Part shown: piece after piece, positions 21,265 to 30,939 of the stretch
Numbering within the stretch: position 1 is the stretch's first letter
Layout: every line of letters begins with the position of its first letter
From: an uncultured Gammaproteobacteria bacterium
GTDB lineage: Bacteria > Pseudomonadota > Gammaproteobacteria > HK1
Direction: 5' to 3'
DNA length: 64,000 nt
NCBI GenBank assembly: GCA_958295465.1
Contig: OY282353.1
Coordinates: 3,401,001-3,465,000, forward strand
Made by a program: the position numbers and the translations under genes
Notes under the pieces: generated by a model
The model's input: the letters and a program-made list of their open reading frames with translations, nothing else
The model's database searches: none
Told to the model about the DNA's origin: nothing

Positions 21265-21807
21265 GTGAACTTCTGCTCTCAGTGCGCGGCGCCGGTGGTG
21301 CTGCGCATCCCTCCCGGCGATGACCGCCCGCGCCACGTTTGTGACGCCTGCGGCGCCATCCACTACCAGAACCCCAAGATCGTGGCGGGATGCGTCCCGG
21401 AGTGGAAAGGAAGGATCCTGCTCTGCCGCCGTGCGATCGAGCCGAGGTCGGGGCTGTGGACGCTCCCGGCCGGATTCATGGAGAACGGCGAGACGATCGG
21501 GGAAGCGGCGGTACGGGAGACCCGCGAGGAGGCGAACGCCCGGGTGGAGGTCGACGCCCTGTTTACCTGCCTCGATATCCCGCGGATCAATCAGGTCTAC
21601 GTGATGTTCCGCGCCCGCCTCGTCGACGGGGCGTTCTCGCCGGGTGCGGAGAGCATGGATGCACGCCTGTTCGAGGAAGGCGATGTGCCGTGGGACGAAA
21701 TCGCGTTCCCGGCCATCTCGCGCACCTTGGAGCTCTGGTTCCGGGACCGCCGCAACGGCGCGTTCGGCACGCATACCGGCGTGATCCATCGCCGCGCGAC
21801 GCGCTGA
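21265..21807 (+). CDS. Nudix hydrolase with N-terminal zinc ribbon
   Basis: A 180-residue protein with an N-terminal zinc ribbon (CSQC at 3-6, CDAC further on) followed by a complete Nudix box, GFMENGETIGEAAVRETREE, about residues 67-90. This architecture matches the NudC-like/ADP-ribose-type group that cleaves nucleotide diphosphate linkages; the substrate is not determinable here. The GTG start at 21265 places the zinc ribbon at the N-terminus as in relatives. Confidence 0.9.
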   Translation: MNFCSQCAAPVVLRIPPGDDRPRHVCDACGAIHYQNPKIVAGCVPEWKGRILLCRRAIEPRSGLWTLPAGFMENGETIGEAAVRETREEANARVEVDALFTCLDIPRINQVYVMFRARLVDGAFSPGAESMDARLFEEGDVPWDEIAFPAISRTLELWFRDRRNGAFGTHTGVIHRRATR

Positions 21808-21879
21808 CCGGCGGCCGGGCGCACCGGATGGGGTGGAACGGGCAGGGCCCGCGATCCGGTGTCGTCTGCGAACCGGGGT

Positions 21880-22641
21880 TCAGGGCTCGATGGTGCCGAT
21901 CCCCCGGCCGCCGTCGACCGCGAGCACTTCCCCCGTCGTGTACGGTGCATCGAGCGCAAGCCACGTCACCGCGTCCGCGACCTCCTCGGCGGAGCCGGCG
22001 CGTCGCAACGGAACCCGTTCCACGGCCCTCGCCTGCGTGTGCGCGTCGCAGTCGTTCTCGGGCCAGAGCGCGATGCCGGGAGCGACGGCGTTGACCCGGA
22101 CCTCCGGCCCGAGCTCCAGCGCCAGCGCACGGGTCAGCATGATCAACCCCGCCTTGGCCGAGCAGTACACGGGGTAGCCGGCGACGGGATTGCGTCCATG
22201 AATGTCGGCAAGATTCACGACCGAGCCGCGGCCTGCGGCAAGGAAACGCGCGGCGGCCCTGGTGACGAAGAAGGGCGCTTTCAGGTTGGTGCCGACCACA
22301 TCGTCCCATTCCGCCTCCGTGGTGGTGTCGATCGGGGTCGGGTAGAAGCTCGAAGCATTGTTGACCAGCACGTCGAGTGCCCCGAACCGCGAGACGACGT
22401 CGGAGACGAGCCGTTCAGGTGCGCCCCGGTCGAGGAGGTCGCAGCCGAACGTGGCCGCCGCTCCCGGACGCTCGCGGTCGAGTGCGCGGGACAGCGACCG
22501 GGCGTCGTCGCGGGACGTCCGGTAGTGCACCGCGACGCTGAGGCCGCGCCGGTGCAGGGCTCGTGCGACGGTCGCCCCGATGCGCCGTGCGGCGCCGGTC
22601 ACGAGCGCCACGCCGCCCCGGGCCTCCGCGGCCATGCTCAC
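21880..22641 (-). CDS. Pteridine reductase (short-chain dehydrogenase)
   Basis: A 253-residue SDR enzyme. TGAARRIG replaces the usual glycine-rich TGxxxGIG, a hallmark of pteridine reductases and FolM-type alternative dihydrofolate reductases. NNASSFYPTPI and the YxxxK pair YCSAKAGL are present. It probably reduces pteridines with NADPH. It converges with the Nudix gene and lies close to folB. Confidence 0.9.
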   Translation of the reverse strand: MSMAAEARGGVALVTGAARRIGATVARALHRRGLSVAVHYRTSRDDARSLSRALDRERPGAAATFGCDLLDRGAPERLVSDVVSRFGALDVLVNNASSFYPTPIDTTTEAEWDDVVGTNLKAPFFVTRAAARFLAAGRGSVVNLADIHGRNPVAGYPVYCSAKAGLIMLTRALALELGPEVRVNAVAPGIALWPENDCDAHTQARAVERVPLRRAGSAEEVADAVTWLALDAPYTTGEVLAVDGGRGIGTIEP

Positions 22642-23023
22642 CGCCGTACCGCCTCGCCCCCGGAAAGCTTCATGCGAGCCGGACTCCGGCGCGTGAGGGA
22701 CCGGCGCATCCCCGCCGGCGTCGGGGATGCATCGAATGCAGGCTTTTCATGCGGCAGGCGGCGCCGTCCCGCTCCATGCCGTCCTCCGGATCTTCGACGT
22801 CCTTGGCGTTACCGTAGCATGAGTCGTTTCTGCGCCTTGCGTCCGAGGGTCTCGACGATCCGGACGATTCCCCGGTCAGGGCCGGTCCGTACGGTCCCGG
22901 CGCCGCCGCGCCCGGTCCGGCGCGAAGGGCCGCGGCGTGGCCGGCGTGGCCGGAACCTGGAGCAGCGCCGAAGCTTCCGCTCGTCGTGGACGTGATCATG
23001 GCGGCCATATGCAGGGAGACACG
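22642..23023. other. Intergenic region upstream of the MidA-like gene
   Basis: About 380 bases between divergent genes. No gene is supported. A less GC-rich patch at about 22730-22770 and the AGGGAG ribosome-binding site at 23013-23018 are the only visible signals. Confidence 0.4.
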
Positions 23024-24187
23024 ATGCGGGTGCTGACGGAGCTCCCCGCCCTCGACGCTGCCGAACGGGAGCACCTGGAGCGGATGCATGCGCTGGTCCG
23101 GGCCGAGGTCGAGGCCCGCGGGGAGGCGATTCCGTTCTCTCGATACATGGAGATCGCGCTCTATGCCCCCCGGCTCGGCTACTACCGCGCCGGTTGGCGA
23201 ACCTTCGGAGCCCGGGGCGATTTCGTCACCGCGCCCGAGGTCTCGCCGCTGTTCGGGCGTACCGTGGCCCGTCAGGTCGAGCAGGCCCTGTCGTTGATCG
23301 GCGAGAGAGAGGTCATCGAGATCGGGGCCGGCGCGGGGACCCTGGCGGCACGGATGGTGGCCGAGCTCGTGCCGCGGGGAGGCGTGCGCTACCGGATCCT
23401 GGAGCTGAGCGGCGCGATGGCCGCGCGGCAGCGCGAGGCCATCGCCGCGCGCGCCCCCGATGCGCTCGCAAGCGTGAGCTGGATCGACGCGCTTCCCGAG
23501 CCCGGGTTCCGGGGGGTGGTGCTGGCCAACGAAGTCGTGGACGCCTTGCCGGTCGAACGTTTCGAGGTGACCGCCGGCGGCGTCTCCATGCACCACGTCG
23601 GGTTTGAAGCGGGCCGCCCGATTTGGGAATCACGACCCGCGGACCCCCGGCTCGCCGAGGCGGTGGAATCGATCCAGCACGAGGTCGGGCACGTGCTTCC
23701 GGCCGGATACGTTTCGGAGATCGGACCGGCGCGTTGCGCCTGGGCCGCGAGCATCGCGGAGCGGGTCGAGCGCGGTCTCGTGCTCCTGATGGACTATGGA
23801 TATCCTCGCCGCGAGCTCTATCATCCCGATCGCCGCGCGGGCACACTGCAATGCCATTTCCGGCATCGTGCCCACGGCAATCCCCTCGTGCGATGCGGCT
23901 TGCAGGACATCACCGCGCACGTCGACTTCACCGCGCTCGCTCGTGCCGCCGGGCTCGACGTTGCGGGATTCACCACCCAGGGCGAATTTCTGCTCGGCTG
24001 CGGATTGCTCGATCCGGCCGTTGGCGTCGCGCCGGGAAGCCCGGAGTTCGTCCGACTGACGACCGAGATCAAGCGACTCACCCTGCCCGGCGAGATGGGC
24101 GAGGCGATCAAGGTCATGGCGCTCACCCGCGGCATCGAGGATCCGCTCATCGGATTCTCCGGGCGCGACCACCGCGTTCGTCTGTGA
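23024..24187 (+). CDS. MidA/NDUFAF7-family SAM-dependent methyltransferase
   Basis: A 387-residue class I methyltransferase (DUF185). In mitochondria the homologue methylates a complex I subunit; bacterial roles are inferred. The N-terminal signature IPFSRYMEIALYAPRLGYYR, the SAM-binding VIEIGAGAGTLAARM and the LANEVVDALPVERF segment are clear. ATG 23024 has AGGGAG six bases upstream; ATG 23009 is an alternative. A complex-I-like NDUFA9 family gene lies 0.9 kb downstream on the other strand. Confidence 0.93.
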   Translation: MRVLTELPALDAAEREHLERMHALVRAEVEARGEAIPFSRYMEIALYAPRLGYYRAGWRTFGARGDFVTAPEVSPLFGRTVARQVEQALSLIGEREVIEIGAGAGTLAARMVAELVPRGGVRYRILELSGAMAARQREAIAARAPDALASVSWIDALPEPGFRGVVLANEVVDALPVERFEVTAGGVSMHHVGFEAGRPIWESRPADPRLAEAVESIQHEVGHVLPAGYVSEIGPARCAWAASIAERVERGLVLLMDYGYPRRELYHPDRRAGTLQCHFRHRAHGNPLVRCGLQDITAHVDFTALARAAGLDVAGFTTQGEFLLGCGLLDPAVGVAPGSPEFVRLTTEIKRLTLPGEMGEAIKVMALTRGIEDPLIGFSGRDHRVRL

Positions 24188-24287
24188 ACCGGGAGCGGGT
24201 GCCGGACGGCAGGCCCAGACGGCAGATTCGACTCGATCAGGCGCCCGCGGTCCGAGCACGGGCGCTTCACACCGGGGATTCAAGGTC

Positions 24288-25085
24288 ATGGAATGGTTGC
24301 AGATCCTCGTTCTCGCCTCCGTCCAGGGCCTGACCGAGTTCCTCCCGATCTCCAGCTCCGCGCACCTCATCCTGGTGCCGGTGCTGACCGGCTGGCCGGA
24401 CCAGGGGCTCGCCTTCGACGTCGCGGTGCACGTCGGCTCCCTGGCGGCGGTGCTGATCTACTTCCGCGACGACTTTGCGGCGATGCTTCGCGAGGGGCTC
24501 CGCCTCCCGCCCGGAGCCGGGCCGCACGGCCGTGTCGCATTCGCATGGCTGGTGGTGGTCGCGAGCATTCCCGTGGGAGTGGCGGGGCTCGCCGTGGGCT
24601 TCGGCCTCTCCGAAGCATTGCGCGACCCGATCGTGATCGCCGCCGCCACCATCGGGTTCGGGCTCCTGCTGCTGGTTGCGGAGAGGATGGGAGCGAAGGG
24701 CCGCCGGATCGAATCCATCGGCATCCGTGACGCGATCGTGATCGGCTGCGCGCAGGCCATCGCGCTCATTCCCGGCACGTCTCGATCCGGGATCACGATG
24801 ACTGCGGGTCTGCTGGTCGGACTCACCCCGGCGGCCTCCGCCCGGTTCTCGTTTCTGCTGTCGGTGCCGGTGATCCTGATGGCCGGAGGCTATGAGGCGC
24901 AGCAGCTCGCCGCCGGGGCGGCGGATGCGCAGTGGTCCGTGCTCACCGCCGGCGCGCTCGTCACCGCGGTCTGCGCCTACGCCTGCATCCACGTATTCCT
25001 GCGTCTGATCGATCGGATCGGCTTCGCGCCGTTCGTCGCCTACCGCCTGGTGCTCGGAGGGGTGCTGCTCTGGCTGTTCATTTGA
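24288..25085 (+). CDS. uppP: Undecaprenyl-diphosphatase
   Basis: A 265-residue BacA/UppP membrane enzyme that recycles the lipid carrier for peptidoglycan. Both catalytic signatures are present: QGLTEFLPISSSAHL near the N-terminus and PGTSRSGITMTAGLL in the middle. The rest is about eight hydrophobic segments. Its last eight bases overlap the 3' end of the convergent NDUFA9-like gene. Confidence 0.96.
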   Translation: MEWLQILVLASVQGLTEFLPISSSAHLILVPVLTGWPDQGLAFDVAVHVGSLAAVLIYFRDDFAAMLREGLRLPPGAGPHGRVAFAWLVVVASIPVGVAGLAVGFGLSEALRDPIVIAAATIGFGLLLLVAERMGAKGRRIESIGIRDAIVIGCAQAIALIPGTSRSGITMTAGLLVGLTPAASARFSFLLSVPVILMAGGYEAQQLAAGAADAQWSVLTAGALVTAVCAYACIHVFLRLIDRIGFAPFVAYRLVLGGVLLWLFI

Positions 25086-26058
25086 CGCGCGCCCGGTCGC
25101 GGTAGGCGGACGCCCGCAAACGGCCGAGCCATGCATTCCTTTCGCTCCCTCCGAGATACGACGGCACGACGCTCTCCACGCTGCGGGGCGTGATTCCGAG
25201 CCGCCCGAGGCCGTTGCTGCCGGAGCAAACGCTGTCGAGCTTCGTCGAGAGGTAGTTGTCGGTGCTGAAGGGCTTGCCCGGAAGCCGCTCCAGCATCCGC
25301 GCCTGGAGCCGCGACAGCCCGTCACCGAGCCCGACGATCAGCCGCCGCCGGCCGGTGACCTCGGCGGTGTAGGCAACCAGCTCGCGAAGGGTATACGTGC
25401 GCGGCCCGCACAGCTCGTAGCGTTGCCCCGCCGTGGAGTCGTCGCCGAGCGCGGCGAGGAACGCCCGCACCACGTCTTCCACGTGCACCGGTGCGAACCG
25501 TGCCCGCGGACACGCGAGAGGGAAGGCAAAGGGCGAGAGCGCCAGCAGCCCCGCGAACCGGTTGAAGAAGCTGTCCTCCGGTCCGAAGATGACGCTCGGG
25601 CGGAAGCTCGTGACCCCGATGCCGCTGGCTTCGCCCGCGTGTGCGGCCTGCTCTCCGAGAAACTTCGTGCGCAGGTACTCGCTGGGCGCCTCGGCGCCGG
25701 CCCCGAGTGCGCTCATGTGCAGCATTCGCTCGATGCCGTGACGCCGGCACGCCTCGACGAGCTGGCGGGGAAGCTCCGCGTGCACGTCCTGGAACCTGTC
25801 GCCGGCCCTGGAGTACTCGTTCAGGATACCCGTCAGGTTGACGGCCACGTCGCAGCCCGCGAGGTGGGCGTCGAGGTTCGATGCGACGTGGACATCGATC
25901 TCGACGACCTCGCAGGTCGGCATCACCAGCAGGGAGCGCGAGCGGCTGCGCCGCCGCGTGAAGACGCGGGTCGCATGTCCCTCTCGGGTGAGCGCGGCCA
26001 CGAGATGGCGGCCGACGAAGCCCGAGCCGCCGAGAATCGCGATCCGTTTCGCGGCCAT
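25078..26058 (-). CDS. NDUFA9-like NAD(P)-binding epimerase-family protein
   Basis: A 326-residue atypical SDR. It has an N-terminal GGSGFVGRHL dinucleotide-binding motif, VNLTGILNE, the motif HMSALGAGAEAPSEYLRTKFLGE with the YxxxK-like pair, and SFRPSVIFGPED. This is the complex I NDUFA9 subunit-type family. Bacterial members may have a structural or quinone-related role; the substrate is unknown. Tail-to-tail overlap with uppP. Confidence 0.9.
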   Translation of the reverse strand: MAAKRIAILGGSGFVGRHLVAALTREGHATRVFTRRRSRSRSLLVMPTCEVVEIDVHVASNLDAHLAGCDVAVNLTGILNEYSRAGDRFQDVHAELPRQLVEACRRHGIERMLHMSALGAGAEAPSEYLRTKFLGEQAAHAGEASGIGVTSFRPSVIFGPEDSFFNRFAGLLALSPFAFPLACPRARFAPVHVEDVVRAFLAALGDDSTAGQRYELCGPRTYTLRELVAYTAEVTGRRRLIVGLGDGLSRLQARMLERLPGKPFSTDNYLSTKLDSVCSGSNGLGRLGITPRSVESVVPSYLGGSERNAWLGRLRASAYRDRARVK

Positions 26059-26206
26059 GGTCCGGAGCCCGTGCGGGGGCGGGTAGTTTCACGGCCTCCC
26101 GGCGGCACGGTCAAGGCGGGGTGCGGCGGCCGGCCCGGCGCCGCGATTCGTGTATCATCGCCCGCCCGCCACGGGCGCCTCCCGAACGTACGCCACGCCG
26201 ATTTCG

Positions 26207-26596
26207 ATGACCTCCTGGCTCGACGAAGTGCGCTGGAACGAGCAGGGGCTGGTGCCCTGCGTGGCGGAGGACACGCGCTCCGGGCGGGCGCTGATGCTGG
26301 CGTGGATGAACCGCGAGGCGCTGGAACTCACCGCGCGCGAAGGCCGGGCGGTGTACTGGTCGCGGTCGAGGCGGCGCCTGTGGCGCAAGGGAGAGCAGTC
26401 CGGTCACGAGCAGCGGGTGCGCGAGATTCGCCTTGACTGCGATGCGGATGCGGTGGTGCTGGTGGTCGAGCAGGTGGGAGGCATCGCGTGCCATACCGGG
26501 CGCGAACGGTGCTTCTACCGGCGACTCGAAGACGCCCGATGGGTCGATGTCGATCCGGTGCCGGCGTCGCCGAATCGGATCCATGGCGGGCGCTGA
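26207..26596 (+). CDS. hisI: Phosphoribosyl-AMP cyclohydrolase
   Basis: A 129-residue third-step enzyme of histidine synthesis. It shows the conserved [19 protein letters not shown], the metal-binding [10 protein letters not shown] and CHTGRERCF cysteines/histidines. ATG 26207 gives the standard N-terminus ([19 protein letters not shown]). It is followed three bases later by hisE, which encodes the step before it in the pathway. Confidence 0.96.
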   Translation: MTSWLDEVRWNEQGLVPCVAEDTRSGRALMLAWMNREALELTAREGRAVYWSRSRRRLWRKGEQSGHEQRVREIRLDCDADAVVLVVEQVGGIACHTGRERCFYRRLEDARWVDVDPVPASPNRIHGGR

Positions 26597-26599
26597 GCG

Positions 26600-26914
26600 A
26601 TGGACGACGTGTTGAGAGAGCTCGCCGATGTGATTGAGGCGCGCAAGAACGCTTCGGTGGCCGAGTCCTACGTGGCGTCGCTGTATGCGGGCGGCATCGA
26701 TGCGATCCTGAAAAAAGTGGGCGAGGAGGCGATCGAGGTGGTCATCGCCGGCAAGGACGGTGATCGTGACGCGCTCGTGCACGAAGTCGCGGATCTGTGG
26801 TTCCACTGCCTGGTATTGCTGGCGGCGCGCGATTCGCATCCGAAGGCGATCACCGGAGAGCTGGCGCGGCGGTTCAGGATCTCCGGTCACGAGGAAAAGG
26901 CCGGGCGCTGGTGA
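26600..26914 (+). CDS. hisE: Phosphoribosyl-ATP pyrophosphatase
   Basis: A 104-residue MazG-fold enzyme of histidine biosynthesis. It contains SYVASLYAGGIDAILKKVGEE followed by AIEVVIAGK and DLWFHCLVLL, the metal-binding acidic helices. It is translationally adjacent to hisI. The tat genes follow on the same strand, a common gammaproteobacterial order. Confidence 0.96.
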   Translation: MDDVLRELADVIEARKNASVAESYVASLYAGGIDAILKKVGEEAIEVVIAGKDGDRDALVHEVADLWFHCLVLLAARDSHPKAITGELARRFRISGHEEKAGRW

Positions 26915-27082
26915 TCGCGACGCGCGGTCAGGCGGCCCGATGCGCCATCGTGGCACTTCCGCGAGGCGCGGCCGGAATCTCGACGCGGTCCGGCTTGCGC
27001 CTTGTCCGCCCGACCCGCGCCTGGCGCGGCGGGTGAAGGACGGCGGGGCCTCCTCGCACGGGTGGCCGGTGGGAAACACGGA

Positions 27083-27360
27083 GTAGGGAGCGGACCGTTT
27101 TTGCGCTAAAGTCGCCGCCCGAACGGGCCGCCGAGCCCGGAGACTGCCGGGAGAAGGCGATGGAACCCGGTATCCGGCAGCTCCTGGTCGTGCTGATCCT
27201 CGTGCTGCTGCTTCTGAGAAACGCAGTGTAGGGAGCGGATCGGTTTTGCGCTAAAGTCATCGCCCGAACGGATCGTCAGGCCTGGAGACGGCCAGGAGAA
27301 GGCTATGGGAATCAGTATCTGGCAGCTCTTGATCGTGCTGGTCATCGTGCTGCTGCTCTT
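27083..27360 (+). repeat. Tandem duplication of the tatA promoter and start region (145-bp period)
   Basis: GTAGGGAGCGGA begins two copies at 27083 and 27228. Each continues through a TTTTGCGCTAAAGTC segment, an AGAAGG ribosome-binding site and an ATG (27160 and 27305), exactly 145 bases apart. The copies diverge after the codons for the transmembrane helix. Copy one is decayed; copy two leads into intact tatA. Confidence 0.9.
27160..27231 (+). pseudogene. Truncated tatA duplicate, 23-residue hydrophobic peptide
   Basis: An open frame of 23 codons plus stop, [21 protein letters not shown].., is the N-terminal membrane helix of TatA without the amphipathic helix. It has its own AGAAGG ribosome-binding site copied from tatA. 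Its TAG stop lies at the junction where the next repeat unit begins. It may be a relic or a translated membrane peptide; nothing in the sequence decides between these. Confidence 0.7.
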
Positions 27361-27544
27361 CGGCACGAAGAAGCTTCGCAACATGGGCGGCGATCTCGGC
27401 GCCGCGATCCGCAACTTCCGGGGCGCGGTGAAAGAGGGCGGCGACGAAGCGAAGGAGGCGGCGGAGACGGCCCGGATCGACAAGGATTCGGAGCCGGTCC
27501 CGGACGCCGCGACGGTGTCCGCCAAGGAGCGCGAGAGCGTTTGA
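27305..27544 (+). CDS. tatA: Sec-independent translocase subunit TatA
   Basis: A 79-residue pore subunit of the twin-arginine translocase. It has an N-terminal membrane helix, the [14 protein letters not shown] hinge, an amphipathic helix ([13 protein letters not shown]) and an acidic tail. It is first of tatABC. Its 5' region is duplicated immediately upstream. Confidence 0.96.
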   Translation: MGISIWQLLIVLVIVLLLFGTKKLRNMGGDLGAAIRNFRGAVKEGGDEAKEAAETARIDKDSEPVPDAATVSAKERESV

Positions 27545-27573
27545 CGCCCCCCTCGTCCCGCCCTTCGTCCCCA

Positions 27574-27597
27574 CCCCTTCTCCCGGGGGGAGAGGGG
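27574..27597. other. GC-rich hairpin between tatA and tatB
   Basis: CCCCTTCTCCC and GGGAGAGGGG form a near-perfect inverted repeat in the 168-base tatA-tatB gap. It could partly terminate transcription and raise tatA over tatBC expression, since TatA is needed in excess. That role is an inference. The motif also resembles dispersed palindromic repeats. Confidence 0.45.
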
Positions 27598-27712
27598 CCT
27601 GCGGTCGAACACCGGCGCCGTATCCTTCGCCTCGGCCATTCGCCCCGGACGCCGCGCACCCGCGTGCGCCACGCGTGACGCATCGACTCGACCCGCGATC
27701 GACCCTCTCCCC

Positions 27713-28267
27713 ATGTTCGACGTAGGCTTCCAGGAGTTCGCCCTGATCGGGGTGATCGCGCTGATCGTGGTCGGCCCGGAGCGGCTGCCGAAGATGGCGC
27801 GCACCCTGGGGTTGTGGATGGGCAAGATTCGCTACTACGTCCGCCAGGTCAAGGACGACATCGACCGCGAGGTGCGGGCGCAGGAGCTCAAGGAGATGCT
27901 CGACAAGCCGGCCCGTGAGCTCGATGGCCTGTACAAGGTCGCCGAAGAGACCAAGGGCACGCTCGATGAGGCAAAGGACGCGCTCGGTGAGGCGAAATCC
28001 GCGCTCGAGGGTGTGCCTGCCGGCATCTCGACCCCGAACGCGCCTGCCGCGGGAGCGATCTTCCCGACCGAGCTCCCGGGCGCGAGCGTCGGGCCGGCGC
28101 AGAGCGGTGCGGCGGCGGCAGGTCCGCCGGAGGCAGGCTCGACGGAGACGGCCCCGGCAGAGACGGGTCCGCCGGAGACCGTCGAGGTGAATTCCGGCGG
28201 GCAGGAGGTCCCCGCTGCCGCAACGGATGCCGGCGAGAACGATGAGCGATCGATCGGAAGAATCTGA
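27713..28267 (+). CDS. tatB: Sec-independent translocase subunit TatB
   Basis: A 184-residue receptor-complex subunit. The N-terminus [20 protein letters not shown], then [13 protein letters not shown], is diagnostic, followed by an amphipathic helix and a coiled-coil-like region to about residue 100. The last 80 residues are Pro/Ala/Glu-rich low-complexity sequence. It overlaps the tatC start by 26 bases. Confidence 0.95.
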   Translation: MFDVGFQEFALIGVIALIVVGPERLPKMARTLGLWMGKIRYYVRQVKDDIDREVRAQELKEMLDKPARELDGLYKVAEETKGTLDEAKDALGEAKSALEGVPAGISTPNAPAAGAIFPTELPGASVGPAQSGAAAAGPPEAGSTETAPAETGPPETVEVNSGGQEVPAAATDAGENDERSIGRI

Positions 28268-29036
28268 ATCCGGAAAGGGCGCGGACTCGCAGGCCGAGAT
28301 GACCTTCGTGGAGCATCTCGTGGAGCTACGCAACCGGCTGCTCCGCGTTGTGATTGTCGTGTCGATCCTGCTGCTGTGCCTGATGCCCTTCGCCAACCGC
28401 CTGTACGCGCTGCTCGCCGCGCCGCTGCTCGCCCAGATGCAGATGGGCTCGAGCATGATCGCCACCCAGGTGGCGTCCCCCTTCCTCACCCCGTTCAAGC
28501 TCGCCCTGGTCGCCGCGGTGCTGATCGGGATGCCCTACATCCTGTACCAGTTCTGGGCGTTCGTCGCGCCGGGGCTCTATCGCCAGGAGAAGCGGCTCGT
28601 CTTTCCGCTCATGGTATCGAGCTCGTTCCTGTTCTATCTGGGGATGGCGTTCGCCTACTTCGTGGTGTTTCCGCTCATGTTCGCGTTCTTCCAGGCGGTG
28701 GCCCCGGAGGGCGTGGAGATCATGACCGACATCAGCAGCTACCTGGATTTCGTGCTCAAGATCTTCTTCGCGTTCGGGCTGGCGTTCGAAGTGCCGATCG
28801 CGACCGTGGTGCTGGTGTGGACCGGATTCACGACGCCGGAATCGCTGGTGGAGAAGCGGCCCTACATCATCGTCGGCGCCTTCGTGGCCGGGATGCTGCT
28901 CACGCCCCCGGACCTGATCTCGCAGACGCTGCTGGCGCTGCCGGTCTGGGGGCTGTTCGAGCTCGGGGTGGTCTTCGCGAGGGTCTACGTGCGCCGCGGC
29001 GCCGGCAGCGGCGCCAGTGACGCGAGCGCGAGCTGA
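28242..29036 (+). CDS. tatC: Sec-independent translocase subunit TatC
   Basis: A 264-residue six-helix receptor of the Tat system that binds twin-arginine signal peptides. The cytoplasmic N-terminus [16 protein letters not shown] and the loop [15 protein letters not shown] are typical. ATG 28242 is preferred over an in-frame ATG five codons earlier. It overlaps tatB, indicating coupling. Confidence 0.95.
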   Translation: MSDRSEESESGKGADSQAEMTFVEHLVELRNRLLRVVIVVSILLLCLMPFANRLYALLAAPLLAQMQMGSSMIATQVASPFLTPFKLALVAAVLIGMPYILYQFWAFVAPGLYRQEKRLVFPLMVSSSFLFYLGMAFAYFVVFPLMFAFFQAVAPEGVEIMTDISSYLDFVLKIFFAFGLAFEVPIATVVLVWTGFTTPESLVEKRPYIIVGAFVAGMLLTPPDLISQTLLALPVWGLFELGVVFARVYVRRGAGSGASDASAS

Positions 29037-29231
29037 TGCGGCCGCCGCCATTCGGACGCCCGATGTGGTGACCTGACGGGCAATGCGGGATAGACTTCCC
29101 GCATCCCGGGATTCGGAGCGAGTTTCGCGCGGGAGCCGGATTCACCGCCGGCGAGGGCGCGAAGCACGAGTCGGGGCGGCGCTGCGACCGGGGGTGGGCC
29201 GCCACGGCATCGCAGGGACGGAGGGAAACCC

Positions 29232-30419
29232 ATGTTTTCAGGGCTGCTCGATCTGCCGTGGTGGGGCTACGTCCTCGCAACCCTCGGGATGACCCACGTC
29301 TCGATCGTGTCGATCACGATCTACCTGCATCGCCACCAGGCGCACCGGGCGCTCGACCTGCATCCCGCGATTGCGCATTTCTTCCGGTTCTGGCTCTGGC
29401 TCACGACGGGGACCGTCACCGAGGAGTGGGTCGCGGTGCACCGCAAGCACCATTCCCGCGTGGAATCGGAGGACGATCCGCACAGCCCGAAGATCTTCGG
29501 AATCAGGAAGCTGCTGCTGGAAGGGGCGGAGCTGTACCGGGAAGCCGCGGCTCAACCGGAGACGATCGCCAGGTACGGCCACGGGTGTCCGGACGACTGG
29601 CTGGAGCGCAACGTCTACAAGCCGCTGACGGACCGCGGCTACTACCTCATGCTGGTCATCGACGTGGTCCTGTTCGGACCCATCGGCATCACCATCTGGG
29701 CGGTGCAGATGTTGTGGCAGCCGGTCTTCGCGGCCGGGGTCATCAACGGCGTCGGCCATTGGTGGGGGTACCGGAACTACGAGACGCAGGACATCTCCAC
29801 CAACATCATCCCCTGGGGCATCCTCATCGGTGGCGAGGAGCTTCACAACAATCACCACGCGTTCGCCAGCTCTGCGAAGCTGTCGGTCAAGCCGTGGGAG
29901 TTCGACATCGGATGGGCGTACATCCGCGTGCTGCGGTTCTTCCGGCTCGCCAGGGTCAAGAAGCTTCCGCCCGAGGTGGTCATGGTGCCCGGCAAGCACG
30001 ACCTGGACGTCGAGACGGTTCAGGCGCTCGTCTCCAACCGGTTCCAGGTCATGGCCGACTATGCGAAGCGCGTGCTGAACCAGGTGCACGCCGAGGAGAT
30101 CGCGAAGATCGAGTCGAGCCGGCGCGGATTCCTGAAATCGGCGCGATCGCTGCTCATCCGCGAGGAATCGCTGCTGAGCGGCGAGGCGAGGCTGCGTCTG
30201 GAGCGGGCCCTCGCTCACAGTGACGCACTGGAGATCGCCTACAGGTCCAAACGCCAACTCCAGGCGCTGTGGCAGCAGCGCCATGCAACCCAGGAGCACT
30301 TGCTGGAGGCGTTCCGCGACTGGTGCCGGCAGGCGGAAGAAAGCGGTGTGCGGGCGCTCGAGGAGTTCGCCCGGACGCTTCCCGCGTATTCGATGCGTCC
30401 GGGTAGCGCCGCCGTTTGA
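29232..30419 (+). CDS. Fatty-acid (acyl-CoA type) desaturase
   Basis: A 395-residue membrane di-iron desaturase. The three histidine boxes are HRHQAHR, HRKHH and HNNHH, in the right order between hydrophobic segments. The last 130 residues form a helical, charged tail beyond the catalytic core that is not needed for the fold. It likely introduces a cis double bond into membrane fatty acids. AGGGA precedes the ATG. It is followed by a strong bidirectional terminator. Confidence 0.93.
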   Translation: MFSGLLDLPWWGYVLATLGMTHVSIVSITIYLHRHQAHRALDLHPAIAHFFRFWLWLTTGTVTEEWVAVHRKHHSRVESEDDPHSPKIFGIRKLLLEGAELYREAAAQPETIARYGHGCPDDWLERNVYKPLTDRGYYLMLVIDVVLFGPIGITIWAVQMLWQPVFAAGVINGVGHWWGYRNYETQDISTNIIPWGILIGGEELHNNHHAFASSAKLSVKPWEFDIGWAYIRVLRFFRLARVKKLPPEVVMVPGKHDLDVETVQALVSNRFQVMADYAKRVLNQVHAEEIAKIESSRRGFLKSARSLLIREESLLSGEARLRLERALAHSDALEIAYRSKRQLQALWQQRHATQEHLLEAFRDWCRQAEESGVRALEEFARTLPAYSMRPGSAAV

Positions 30420-30433
30420 CACGGCCCCGCACG

Positions 30434-30465
30434 AAAAAAGCCGCCCCGCGAGGCGGCTTTTTTTT
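30434..30465. terminator. Bidirectional rho-independent terminator
   Basis: An AGCCGCC / GGCGGCT stem flanked by six As on the left and eight Ts on the right lies between the convergent desaturase and rpmG genes. It can terminate transcription from both sides. Confidence 0.93.
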
Positions 30466-30497
30466 CAATTCCGGAGGGTTGTCCCGCGGCGCGGTAG

Positions 30498-30653
30498 CTA
30501 CTTGATCCTGGCTTCCTTGTAGATGACGTGCTTGCGGGCCACGGGGTCGAATTTCCGGATCTCCATCTTCCCCGGCATCGTGCGCTTGTTCTTCGTGGTG
30601 GTGTAAAAATGCCCGGTGCCGGCGCTCGACGTCAGTCGGATCTTCTCGCGCAT
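30498..30653 (-). CDS. rpmG: 50S ribosomal protein L33
   Basis: A 51-residue basic protein, [20 protein letters not shown]..., typical L33 of the type lacking the zinc cysteines. The reading frame runs from ATG 30653 to TAG 30498. It is downstream of rpmB on the same strand, the usual order. Confidence 0.96.
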   Translation of the reverse strand: MREKIRLTSSAGTGHFYTTTKNKRTMPGKMEIRKFDPVARKHVIYKEARIK

Positions 30654-30702
30654 CTCGTGTCTCCAGTGCCTGTTCGGCCGTTTGCCGCGTCTGGGGAGGG
30701 GT

Positions 30703-30939
30703 TCAGATCTTGTGCCCTTGCGACCGCATCTCCGCGAGCACCGCCTCGATCCCCTTCTTGTCGATGATCCTCATGCCTTTCGCCGAGAGACGGAGCCGGA
30801 CGTAGCGGTTCTCGCCCGGGACCCAGAACCGGTGCGTGTGCAGGTTGGGAAGAAACCGCCGCTTGGTCTTGTTGTTGGCGTGCGAGACGTGGTTCCCGGT
30901 AATCGTGCGCTTCCCGGTGACTTCGCAAACTCTCGACAT
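30703..30939 (-). CDS. rpmB: 50S ribosomal protein L28
   Basis: A 78-residue protein, [20 protein letters not shown]..., standard L28 with the [18 protein letters not shown] segment. It is the first gene of rpmB-rpmG. An ISKra4-type element has inserted about 90 bases upstream of its start, which may affect its promoter. Confidence 0.97.
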   Translation of the reverse strand: MSRVCEVTGKRTITGNHVSHANNKTKRRFLPNLHTHRFWVPGENRYVRLRLSAKGMRIIDKKGIEAVLAEMRSQGHKI

